A stretch of DNA of 58,205 nucleotides, taken from the NCBI GenBank assembly GCA_035551475.1, contig DASZMX010000022.1, positions 1 through 58,205 of the forward strand, read 5' to 3'. The DNA is from DASZMX01 sp035551475 (GTDB lineage: Bacteria; Verrucomicrobiota; Verrucomicrobiia; Limisphaerales; Palsa-1400). The notes under the pieces are model-generated. The model saw only the letters and a program-made list of their open reading frames with translations. It was not told where the DNA came from and made no database searches. Below, in pieces: positions 14,064-22,243 of the stretch. The position numbers were made by a program, and so were the translations under genes. Position 1 is the stretch's first letter. Every line of letters begins with the position of its first letter.

Positions 14064-15658
14064 CCACCGTGCTTTCGTGGCCAATGGCAGATATCGCCGG
14101 ATGGGCTCCAGCGTGGCAGGCGACGGGCTTTTTTCTCGCGACTTTTATTCTGGAAGATGTCGCCACCGTCGGCGCGGGTTTGCTTCTAGCTGCGGGCGCC
14201 GTGACGTGGCCAACCGCTTTTCTGCCGTGCTGCATCGGGATCTGGCTGGGCGACGCCGGTTTGTATGGCCTGGCCCGTTACGGCGGGCGGCCGTGGCTGG
14301 AGCGTTCGCCGCTGCGTCGATTCCGAGACAGGGTGGCGCGCAGTGAACGCTGGTTTTTTGAGCGCGGCGCTCCCATTCTTGTGTTCAGCCGGTTCGTTCC
14401 CGGAGCGCGCCTGCCCACTTACCTGGCGGCAGGTTTCCTGCGCCTGCCGCTGCGGCGTTTTTTGGCGATTACAGGCGCCGCCTCCCTGGTTTGGACCCTG
14501 GGGTTGTTATATCTGACAGGCAGGTTTGGCCTGCCTGTCGCGGCCTATCTAAAGCCGTATCGGTATGGTGGAGTCATTTTGCTGGCAACCGGTCTGCTGG
14601 TCCTGCTGCTGGTGCGGACCGCTCAGGAAATCCTATGGCGTTGGGAGCGTTTCACGCGCTGGGAGTTTTGGCCGGCCTGGTTATTTTACCCGCCGGTGGC
14701 GCTTTATTGCCTCTGGCTTTCTGTCAAGCATCGCGGAGCGGCCGTTCCCACCGCCGCGAACCCGGGGATGTTCTCCGGCGGGGTGGTGGGCGAGTCCAAG
14801 CTCGAAACCCTGCGCGACCTGTATGCCACCAGCCCGGACGCCACGGCGGAAGCGTGCGACGCGCGCTCATTTTCGGCGCATGAATTGGTGGAGCGGTTTG
14901 GCCTGCCCTTCATCCTGAAACCGGATGTCGGGCAACGCGGCGTGGGCGTCAAGCTCATTCAGGCGCCCGAGCAGGCTGAGGCTTATTTGCGCGGGACGCC
15001 GGCTCCGCTGGTGGCGCAACGTTACGCGCCCGGGCCGCACGAAGTGGGGGTTTTCTATTACCGGTTTCCGCATGAAACTCGCGGCCATATTTTCGCCGTC
15101 ACCGAGAAGATCTTTCCGACGCTCACCGGCAACGGCCAGGCCGCCATTGCAGAGCTCATTCAGCGCGATCCGCGCGCGCGTTTCATGAAAGCCAAATATT
15201 TCGAGCGGTTCTCGGAGCGCTTCGCCGAGGTCCTTCCCGCGGGCGAGACTTTGAAGCTCGTCGAGGCGGGAAACCATGCGCAAGGCTGCGTTTTTCGCGA
15301 TGGAATGCACCTCTGCACGCCCGCGCTGGCGGAGCGCATCGACGTCATTTCCCAGAAGCTTCGTGGCTTTTACGTCGGGCGTTATGACATCCGTTATGGC
15401 TGTGACGCAGATTTGCGCGCAGGTCGAAATCTGTCCATCATCGAATTGAACGGGGCGGCGGCGGAGGCCACCAGCATTTACGATGCGCGCAATTCCCTCC
15501 TCGCCGCCTATGGGACTCTCTTTCGCCAGTGGAGCCTTGTTTTCGCCATCGGCGCAGCGAACAGAAAACGCGGCGTTCCCCCGACCAAGCTCGCGATCGT
15601 GTGGCGGAAGTGGCGCGATTATGCGCGTCTCGCCGCCACGTATCCAACGGCGGACTGA
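14060..15658 (+). CDS. DedA/SNARE-associated membrane domain fused to an ATP-grasp domain
   Basis: A 532-residue fusion. Residues 1 to about 230 form a DedA-type (VTT) membrane domain: GDAGLYGLARYGGR, then the family signature FSRFVPGARLPTYLAAGF, followed by hydrophobic helices. From about residue 255 to 480 lies a soluble ATP-grasp-like domain with PFILKPDVGQRGVGVKLI as the ATP-binding beta strand and glycine loop. It continues with PLVAQRYAPGPHEVGVFYY and a C-terminal IIELNGAAAE metal-binding segment. DedA proteins are linked to lipid flipping; ATP-grasp enzymes ligate carboxylates to amines or thiols. The pair suggests membrane-coupled modification of a substrate, which is inference. The start at ATG 14060 overlaps the DinB stop. 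Confidence 0.85.
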   Translation: MTTVLSWPMADIAGWAPAWQATGFFLATFILEDVATVGAGLLLAAGAVTWPTAFLPCCIGIWLGDAGLYGLARYGGRPWLERSPLRRFRDRVARSERWFFERGAPILVFSRFVPGARLPTYLAAGFLRLPLRRFLAITGAASLVWTLGLLYLTGRFGLPVAAYLKPYRYGGVILLATGLLVLLLVRTAQEILWRWERFTRWEFWPAWLFYPPVALYCLWLSVKHRGAAVPTAANPGMFSGGVVGESKLETLRDLYATSPDATAEACDARSFSAHELVERFGLPFILKPDVGQRGVGVKLIQAPEQAEAYLRGTPAPLVAQRYAPGPHEVGVFYYRFPHETRGHIFAVTEKIFPTLTGNGQAAIAELIQRDPRARFMKAKYFERFSERFAEVLPAGETLKLVEAGNHAQGCVFRDGMHLCTPALAERIDVISQKLRGFYVGRYDIRYGCDADLRAGRNLSIIELNGAAAEATSIYDARNSLLAAYGTLFRQWSLVFAIGAANRKRGVPPTKLAIVWRKWRDYARLAATYPTAD

Positions 15659-15660
15659 CG

Positions 15661-16428
15661 ATGTGCACCGTGTCATTTATCGCGCGGCGAAACGGTTACG
15701 CGCTCGGCATGAATCGCGACGAACAACTGGCGCGTCCCGTCGGATTGCCTCCGCGGTGGCGGGCGGTTCAGGGGCGGCGCGTTCTCGGCCCGGCGGAGCC
15801 GGGCGGCGGAACGTGGATTTCGGTCAACGATCTGGGGTCCACCTTGGCGTTGATCAATTGGTACGCGGTGGCGGACCGCGTCAAGACTGCTGGCGTCAGC
15901 CGAGGCGAAATCGTCCGCGCCGCCGCGCATCTGCCCTCCCCGGAGGCCGTGACAGAAAAATTGCGGAAAACTCACCTCGACAGCATCAATCCATTTCGGC
16001 TTGTTGGCATTTTTCAAAGCACGCGGCGCATCGTCGAATGGCGTTGGAATCTGACGAAGTTGACCGCGCAAAATCACCCGTGGCAAAATCAGCAATGGGT
16101 TTCTTCCGGCTTTGATGAAGCCGCCGCCCAATTGGCGCGCGGGCAGGCATTTGCCGCCGCCCAACAGCAGCGCTCTGCCGGGACGCTGGCGTGGCTGCGC
16201 CGTCTTCATCGTTCACATGCGCCGGCTGCCGGGCCCTTCTCGACCTGCATGCACCGCCCCGGCGCCGCGACTGTCAGCTACACAGAAGTGGCGGTGTCAC
16301 GCCGGCAAATGACCATGCGCCACTGCCCCGTTGCTCCGTGCTGTCTAGGCTTGCCATTGTCACAAGGGTTGTCACGCGCTTCCCTTTCTTTTTTGTCGAA
16401 ATGTGCGGACACGTTTGCTTTTGATTGA
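15661..16428 (+). CDS. NRDE (TANGO2-like) family protein
   Basis: A 255-residue protein with the diagnostic start MCTVSFIARRNGYALGMNRDEQ, in which the catalytic-type Cys2 and the NRDE tetrapeptide are intact. It continues with RVLGPAEPGGGTWISVN and ALINWY, also typical. The C-terminal half includes MHRPGAATVSYTEVAV. Family members resemble Ntn-hydrolase folds, but activity is unresolved. It begins 2 nt after the DedA/ATP-grasp stop and is the last gene of the operon. The last 30 residues are poorly conserved in appearance and rich in Ser and Cys. Confidence 0.82.
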   Translation: MCTVSFIARRNGYALGMNRDEQLARPVGLPPRWRAVQGRRVLGPAEPGGGTWISVNDLGSTLALINWYAVADRVKTAGVSRGEIVRAAAHLPSPEAVTEKLRKTHLDSINPFRLVGIFQSTRRIVEWRWNLTKLTAQNHPWQNQQWVSSGFDEAAAQLARGQAFAAAQQQRSAGTLAWLRRLHRSHAPAAGPFSTCMHRPGAATVSYTEVAVSRRQMTMRHCPVAPCCLGLPLSQGLSRASLSFLSKCADTFAFD

Positions 16429-16475
16429 TTGACGAAGGGGGCTGCCGCATTGTGTCGGCGACGCATGTAATAGGA

Positions 16476-17984
16476 ATGATGTCTGCCACATTTGTGCAAA
16501 AATTGGGGGAGGCCCGGCAATTTCTCATGGCCAGTGATTTTGGCCAGGCGCTGGGGCGTTATGAAAAGCTGGCGCGCCAATGGCCGCAGGTGGCGGCGGT
16601 GTGGTTTGAATATGGCAACGCGGCCTCGGGCGCCCGGCGGGCGGAGCTGGCGGAACGATGCTGGCAAAAAGCCATCGCATTGGAGCCGCAGAACGCGGAG
16701 CTAATTTGCCTGGTGGGCCATCAGTACGCGGGCGCGCGGCGTCCGGACCGGGCCTTGGCGTCTTTTGCGCAAGCGGCGGCGGCGGACCCCAAAGGCGTCA
16801 ACCCGCGGATTAGCAGCGCGGTTTTGCTGGAAAAGCGCCATCGCCTCGCGGAAGCGCGGGCGGCGGTGGAGGAATGCCTGGCGTTGGATCCAAAGGATGA
16901 ACAGGCGCGTTACGTGGAAGCGCTGCTGAATCGACGGGACGGAAGGTTGGAGGAGGCCGAGCGAGGGTGGCGGGATTTGACGGCGCCGGGCGTGAGGCAT
17001 CCATATGTGCGTTACGCGTGCCGCTATGAGCTGGCGCAGCTTTTGGATGAAACAGAGCGGGCGGATGAAGCGATGCGCATGCTGGCGGAGGCGAAGGAAA
17101 TCGTGGCGGGGTTGACCGACACGCGGGCGTTGTTGCGCGCTTATGATGAGGGCGCGCGCCGGGCGCGGAGTTTCACCGAAAGTCAGCCGCTAACTATTTG
17201 CCGCGAATGGGAGAAATCATTCCCCGCGGAGCGCCGGGAAAAACTGCCGCCGCTGGCTTTTCTGGGGGGACATCCGCGCAGCGGGACGACGCTGCTGGAG
17301 CAGACGCTGGATGCGCACCCGGAGATTTGCGCGCTGGATGAGTCGCCGGTTTTCCTGGAGGTGTTGCAGCCGGAATTCCACAAGACGCCGCATCATTCGG
17401 CGCAACGGCTGAATGTCTTGCGGCGCGCCTATGCGCAGGCGTGGCAGGCGGAAGCAGGGGCCGCCAGCGCGGGCAAAACGCTGGTGGACAAAAACCCTTC
17501 GCCCACGGCGCGGCTGCCGGTGTGGCTGCGGGTTTTTCCGGAGCTGCGCGTGATCATCGCCTTGCGCGATCCGCGCGACGTGGCGTTGAGCTGCTATTTC
17601 CAGAACATTCCGCTGAACAATGTGAACGCCAATTTCCTCACGCTGGAGCGGGTGGCGCGGCATTATGCGGATTTGATGGATATTTGGTTGACAGTGCGGA
17701 AGTGGGAGGGGTTTTCGTGGCTGGAAACCAAATATGAAGCCATGGTGGCCGATTTGCCGGCAGAAGGCCGGCGGGTCACGGAATTCCTCGGTTTGACGTG
17801 GCAGCCGGGGCAGGCGCAATTTCAGGAGGGGAGCAAAACGAAGGCGTTTTACTCGCCCACTTATCGGGATGTCACGCGCCCGGTTTACGGAAAAGCCGTG
17901 GCGCGCTGGCGGCGGTATGAGGCGCACCTCGCGCCGATACTCCCAGCGCTCGAGCCTTATTGCCGAGCGCTGGGTTATGCCTGA
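16476..17984 (+). CDS. TPR-sulfotransferase
   Basis: A 502-residue protein. The N-terminal half (about 1-230) consists of TPR-like helical repeats with spacing of about 34 residues (FEYGNAASGARRAELAERCW, VGHQYAGARRPDRALASFAQ and similar). The C-terminal half is a PAPS-dependent sulfotransferase: 5'-phosphosulfate loop GGHPRSGTTLLEQ (about residue 270), 3'-phosphate segment LRDPRDVALSCYF (about residue 365), and KYEAMVADLP near the end. The acceptor is unknown; TPR sulfotransferases usually act on proteins or glycans. The start is ATG 16476, with a second ATG directly after it. It ends 3 nt before the convergent LamG gene. Confidence 0.88.
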   Translation: MMSATFVQKLGEARQFLMASDFGQALGRYEKLARQWPQVAAVWFEYGNAASGARRAELAERCWQKAIALEPQNAELICLVGHQYAGARRPDRALASFAQAAAADPKGVNPRISSAVLLEKRHRLAEARAAVEECLALDPKDEQARYVEALLNRRDGRLEEAERGWRDLTAPGVRHPYVRYACRYELAQLLDETERADEAMRMLAEAKEIVAGLTDTRALLRAYDEGARRARSFTESQPLTICREWEKSFPAERREKLPPLAFLGGHPRSGTTLLEQTLDAHPEICALDESPVFLEVLQPEFHKTPHHSAQRLNVLRRAYAQAWQAEAGAASAGKTLVDKNPSPTARLPVWLRVFPELRVIIALRDPRDVALSCYFQNIPLNNVNANFLTLERVARHYADLMDIWLTVRKWEGFSWLETKYEAMVADLPAEGRRVTEFLGLTWQPGQAQFQEGSKTKAFYSPTYRDVTRPVYGKAVARWRRYEAHLAPILPALEPYCRALGYA

Positions 17985-17987
17985 GTC

Positions 17988-19991
17988 CTACTGGACGCGA
18001 TAGAACTGCTGGAGCTGGCTGGACGTGATGTTCCACGGCGAAGTGGCCGAGTCGATGGTCGAGTAAGGGCCGTTCACGGAGGTGGAGGATTGGAGGATCG
18101 TTCCACACGTCCATTGTAGGGAATAACCGGCGCCGGGAGCGGCGTCGAAGTTCAACTGCACTTGGAGAGCTTTGCCGTCCACGACCGCGTTGTTGGCATA
18201 GATTTGCGCGATTTCCGCGTCCGTGAGGATGCGGTTATAAATGCGGAAGTCGTCGAGCTGGCCGTTGTAAGCCCGCCAATTGGATTTGTGAGAAAGGCCC
18301 AAGGCGATTTGTTGCGCGCCGCCCACCGGCCAAGTCCAGGGAGTGATGGTGGCGTTGGTGCTGTCCAACGCGCCATCGACATACAACCCCAGGCCGCCGT
18401 TAATCGTCTCGTCGTACGTCAGCGCAATCAGGTGCCATTTATTGTCAGACACATTGCGGCTGGATTCCAACACGGCGGGCACGATGGATTGGTAGGAGCT
18501 GCCGTGAGTGAGGGTCAACGTGCCGGCCACCAGCAGGCCGCTGTCGTCCTGCACGATCGATAAGCCATTCTGGTCAGTATCGTTGCCATCGCCACCCGTG
18601 AAAATCATCGCGCCTGGGCTGACTTCGGGGGTGTTGGTGATCGTGCCGGCGGAGCGCATCCAGAACAGAATCGAACCGGAAGGCGATTGGAAGTTGGCTG
18701 CTCCCGGCAACGCCACTTGTTCGCCAGGCGTCGCGGAGAACTGCAGGACGCCGGCGCGCGTCATCGTGCCGTCGCTGCTGGAAGCGATCCAGGTCGCGCC
18801 ATTGTTAACGGCATTTTGTTCCGAACCGCCCGGTTTGGTGTCGCGCACAATGTTAGTTTGGCCGGTCACCAAAAGATTGCCGCCCGCCACGGCGGCGGCG
18901 TCGCTGGTGGCGGAGCCGTAGGCGTTGGTGACCACAACATCGTAATATCCAGCCGTGCTGGAGCCGACGCTCGCCACGGTGTAAGTGGAGCTGGTCGCGC
19001 CGGAAATCGGCGTATGATTTTTCCGCCATTGATAGGATAACGGCGGCACGCCAAACGCATCCACGCTCAGGGTGACCCCATCACCGGCGCAAAGGGAGGC
19101 GGGCGTTTTCGGCGAATAAACGATAATCGGGTGATCCGTGATCATCACGCCGGAGAGCGGGCTGGCGATGCCGGGCCCGGCATCCGGGCCGCCGCCGGTG
19201 TATTGGCGGCCGTCCGGGCCGTCATAAGCGGGCGCGCCAGTGATGGTGATGGAATCATCATTAAGGGCGATGCTTTGCGAACTTATGCCACCCATGACGC
19301 CCGCCACCCGCGAGGGGTTGTTCGGAGCGAACACGCTCGGGTCATAATAATTTGTGAAAAGCGCGGTGTACGCGAGGCGCGAGGTGGCGGTGAGACTCGT
19401 GACAATCGCGTTGGTGAAAATTTTCCCCGAATCGGTGGAGGCCGCGGTGCGCACCACGTATTGGGAATTGGTGAAAACGCTCTTTAATCCCGTGATGGTG
19501 ACGGAGCAGGGGATGACGGGGGTGGGGCTCGTATAGTAGAAGACGTCGTCGCGCAAGAACCCGTAGTACACTTCCTGTTCGCCGCGATGGGGTTGATTGG
19601 GATCGTTATTGGGCCCGTAAGAGGTCGGGTCATTCAGGCCGAAAGCGCTGGTGTTGGCGGCGTTGGCGTGCCAAGTGACGGAGAGGCTCCCATTCGGCAA
19701 AGGGTGGAGGCCGCCGGCGGCTGTGGTCGTGTCGATGGATTCGCTCAGAGTGAACGGTCCGCTTGACGGGCCGTAACCGGTGTCCATGGGGGTGAGATTT
19801 TCCCAACTGGAAGGGGCGATGCCGAAAGCGGTGGCTGTGACCGGGAAGCCGGTGTAACCGGCAGCGCCGGCATCATCCCAGCCAGCCTGGAAATTAAGGC
19901 CGACGACGGCGGCATGGCTGACTCCGAGCATCAGGGCGGCAGCGGAAACAGTGCAAGCGGCTTTCAGAGAGGGGTGAGGCGATTTTTTCAT
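17988..19991 (-). CDS. Secreted LamG and Ig-like domain protein
   Basis: A 667-residue exported protein. ATG 19991 gives a typical signal peptide (KKSPHPSLKAA, then CTVSAAALMLGVSHA) and has GAAAGGAAA-type purines 9-17 nt upstream. An N-terminal beta-rich region is followed by an Ig-like module (about 305-385: SLCAGDGVTLSVDAFGVPP, YQWRKNHTPISGA, GYYDVVVTNAYG). A LamG/concanavalin-like module follows (about 420-600: SILFWMRSAG, WHLIALTYDE, GLYVDGALD, GQLDDFRIYNRIL). The tail ends in QQFYRVQ, as on other exported proteins here. The predicted role is carbohydrate or surface binding. Confidence 0.85.
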   Translation of the reverse strand: MKKSPHPSLKAACTVSAAALMLGVSHAAVVGLNFQAGWDDAGAAGYTGFPVTATAFGIAPSSWENLTPMDTGYGPSSGPFTLSESIDTTTAAGGLHPLPNGSLSVTWHANAANTSAFGLNDPTSYGPNNDPNQPHRGEQEVYYGFLRDDVFYYTSPTPVIPCSVTITGLKSVFTNSQYVVRTAASTDSGKIFTNAIVTSLTATSRLAYTALFTNYYDPSVFAPNNPSRVAGVMGGISSQSIALNDDSITITGAPAYDGPDGRQYTGGGPDAGPGIASPLSGVMITDHPIIVYSPKTPASLCAGDGVTLSVDAFGVPPLSYQWRKNHTPISGATSSTYTVASVGSSTAGYYDVVVTNAYGSATSDAAAVAGGNLLVTGQTNIVRDTKPGGSEQNAVNNGATWIASSSDGTMTRAGVLQFSATPGEQVALPGAANFQSPSGSILFWMRSAGTITNTPEVSPGAMIFTGGDGNDTDQNGLSIVQDDSGLLVAGTLTLTHGSSYQSIVPAVLESSRNVSDNKWHLIALTYDETINGGLGLYVDGALDSTNATITPWTWPVGGAQQIALGLSHKSNWRAYNGQLDDFRIYNRILTDAEIAQIYANNAVVDGKALQVQLNFDAAPGAGYSLQWTCGTILQSSTSVNGPYSTIDSATSPWNITSSQLQQFYRVQ

Positions 19992-20074
19992 TCTGAGTTT
20001 TTTCCTTTCGTTGCTCCGAAATAGTTCGGGCGCTTTTAAACGCTGTTGAATTGGGGGCGATGGACGCTGGGACG

Positions 20075-20102
20075 AGCCTAGGGAGGGCGGTTTATTTGTC
20101 AA
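20075..20102 (-). promoter_or_regulatory. Sigma-70-type promoter TTGACA-N16-TAGGCT
   Basis: On the minus strand, TTGACA (20102-20097) and TAGGCT (20080-20075) are separated by 16 nt. The predicted start near 20068 leaves a leader of about 77 nt before the LamG gene ATG at 19991, which has a purine-rich ribosome-binding region. Confidence 0.6.
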
Positions 20103-20191
20103 TCTTCATTTTATCCGGCGGGCCGGCTGTGCATTTGACGGCGGGGCGAAAGATCATTTTGTGCTTTCGATCATTCGGCGCGAAGTTCAGG

Positions 20192-21313
20192 ATGGCGGCG
20201 ATGCGAGTCACACGCCTGATGATTGGAATGGCCGTCGCGTTGGCGGCGCAGGCCGGGTGGGCGGACGGCGCGCGCGAATGGAGGGAAAAGATGCGCCCGA
20301 TCCTTCCGCAAACGTACCTTTGCCGCCGCGCCTCAGGCGCGATCGTGATCGACGGCAAACTGGACGAGGCGGCGTGGGCGGCGGCCCCATGGACCAGGAA
20401 TTTTGTTGACATACAAGGCGAAGGCATGCCCCGGCCGCGCTTCCGCACGCGGGCCAAACTGCTGTGGGACGATCGTTATCTTTACATCGCGGCGGAGTTG
20501 GAGGAGCCGCATGTCTGGGCGACGATTCGCGAGCATGACGCGGTGATTTTCCAGGACCCGGACTTTGAGGTGTTCATCTCGCCGACGGGCGGGACGCAGC
20601 CGTATTACGAGTATGAGATGAACGCGTTGAACACGAGCTGGGATTTGCTGCTGGACAAGCCCTACATGGACGAGGGCAAGCCGCACAACGAATGGGACAT
20701 ACCGGGAATGAAAACCGCTGTGTTCGTGCGCGGCACGATCAACCAGCCATCGGACACCGATGCGGGCTGGACGGTGGAAATCGCGTTTCCGTGGAACATC
20801 CTGAGCCGGCACGCCCTCCATCCGGGCCCGCCGCGCGATGGCGAGCAGTGGCGGATCGATTTCTCGCGCGTGGAATGGCAAATCACGACGAACGGCGGCG
20901 CCTATCAAAAAGTCCCGCACCAACCCGAGGATAATTGGGTGTGGTCGCCCACGGGAGTGATTGACATGCATCGTCCGGAGATGTGGGGTCAATTGCAATT
21001 TGCGGCCGATCCGGTGGCGACGAACGGCGTGCGGCCCATCCCGGGGAAGGCCGCGCGGGATGTGGCGCTGGAGGTTTATTATGCCGAGCGCGAGTATTTC
21101 AAGTCGCACCAACGCTGGGCCGGCCACCTGGAGGATCTCGGTTTGCAATGGCCGGGCGCGACGGCGCCGCGATTGGAAAAGACGGCGGACGGATATGTTT
21201 GCGCGGTTGAATTCGCCGATACCCACGGGCGGCAGGTGTGGCGGGTCTGGCAGGACCGGCGGCTGGAATTGCACGATGCTCCCACGAACGGCGCCCCCAG
21301 CTTGCAGCGCTGA
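20192..21313 (+). CDS. Secreted CBM9-like carbohydrate-binding protein
   Basis: A 373-residue exported protein with signal peptide MRVTRLMIGMAVALAAQAGWA. The CBM9-like fold is shown by GAIVIDGKLDEAAWAAAPWT, RTRAKLLWDDRYLYIAAEL, DPDFEVFISP and AGWTVEIAFPWNIL. Proteins of this type in this phylum bind glycans or act as sugar-sensing exported proteins without a catalytic domain. ATG 20192 is used; ATG 20201 is equally possible. It is divergent from the LamG gene across about 200 bp and may be regulated with it, but I saw no convincing promoter on this strand. Confidence 0.8.
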   Translation: MAAMRVTRLMIGMAVALAAQAGWADGAREWREKMRPILPQTYLCRRASGAIVIDGKLDEAAWAAAPWTRNFVDIQGEGMPRPRFRTRAKLLWDDRYLYIAAELEEPHVWATIREHDAVIFQDPDFEVFISPTGGTQPYYEYEMNALNTSWDLLLDKPYMDEGKPHNEWDIPGMKTAVFVRGTINQPSDTDAGWTVEIAFPWNILSRHALHPGPPRDGEQWRIDFSRVEWQITTNGGAYQKVPHQPEDNWVWSPTGVIDMHRPEMWGQLQFAADPVATNGVRPIPGKAARDVALEVYYAEREYFKSHQRWAGHLEDLGLQWPGATAPRLEKTADGYVCAVEFADTHGRQVWRVWQDRRLELHDAPTNGAPSLQR

Positions 21314-21393
21314 TTCCTAGGGTTAAATCGCGGGCGTTTTTGAGTGTCCACGGCCTTTGCGACGCGGGCGGGGATGGTGTTAGTTCTAGATTG

Positions 21394-22185
21394 ATGAACC
21401 AGAAATGGGTGGGCGTGTGGATGGCGGCGGGCGCGTGGCTGGCCGGGAATGTGGCGTGCGGGCAGAGTTTGCAGAATGTTCCGGGCCCGGGCGCCGCGTA
21501 TTCAAGTCCCGCCGTGGCGATGGTGGCGGACGATCAAACTGCCCAAGGATTGAAGGAAGCTCTGGAAGATGGGGCGCGCCATGCGATCGCCCAGCTCGGG
21601 CGGCCCGGCGGTTTCTTGCAGGATGCGGCGGTGCGCATTCCGCTTCCCTCCACGCTGCAAAAAGCTGACAAAACGTTGCGCTCGTTGGGCGAGGGCAAGC
21701 TGGTCGATGATTTTGTGACGGCCATGAATCACGCCGCCGAACAGGCCGTCCCGGAAGCCGCCGGGGCCCTGGCGGAAGCGGTCCATGAAATGACGTGGCG
21801 CGAAGCGGCCCGGATCCTGAGCGGCCCGCCGAACGCGGCGACAGAATATTTTCAGCGCACGAGCGAAACGAATCTGCAAGCGCGCCTGCTGCCATTAGTG
21901 CAACAAGCCATGAACAAAACGGGTGTCACCAAAATTTACAACGAGATGATGGACAAGGTGGACTTGGGCGGATTGGCGGCGGCGGGCGGCGTCTGGGGGA
22001 GCCTCGGAAAAATGGCCTCCAAGGCGCTGGGCTCGGACACCATGGACGTGGACGGTTACGTGACGCGCAAAACGCTGGATGCGTTGTACGCCAAAATCGC
22101 CGAGCAGGAAAAGGCGATTCGCCAAAATCCGGCGGCGCGCACGAGCGAGCTGCTGCAAACGGTTTTTGGGGCCGTGGCGCGCTGA
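21394..22185 (+). CDS. Exported DUF4197 family protein
   Basis: A 263-residue exported protein. The signal peptide is about residues 1-23 (VWMAAGAWLAGNVACG). The DUF4197 pattern is clear: GLKEALEDGARHAIAQLG, GFLQDAAVRIPLPSTLQ, FVTAMNHAAEQAVPEA, MTWREAARILSGPPNAATEYF. The family is alpha-helical and periplasmic in many bacteria, with no assigned activity. The start is ATG 21394, with a TAGATT hexamer immediately before it. No partner gene is obvious: the flanking genes are a CBM9-like protein and the esterase fusion. Confidence 0.85.
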   Translation: MNQKWVGVWMAAGAWLAGNVACGQSLQNVPGPGAAYSSPAVAMVADDQTAQGLKEALEDGARHAIAQLGRPGGFLQDAAVRIPLPSTLQKADKTLRSLGEGKLVDDFVTAMNHAAEQAVPEAAGALAEAVHEMTWREAARILSGPPNAATEYFQRTSETNLQARLLPLVQQAMNKTGVTKIYNEMMDKVDLGGLAAAGGVWGSLGKMASKALGSDTMDVDGYVTRKTLDALYAKIAEQEKAIRQNPAARTSELLQTVFGAVAR

Positions 22186-22243
22186 GGATCGCGTGGTTTT
22201 TGCTTGAAAGGGGCGGCGCCGCGTCGGATTGTGGCTTACCACC

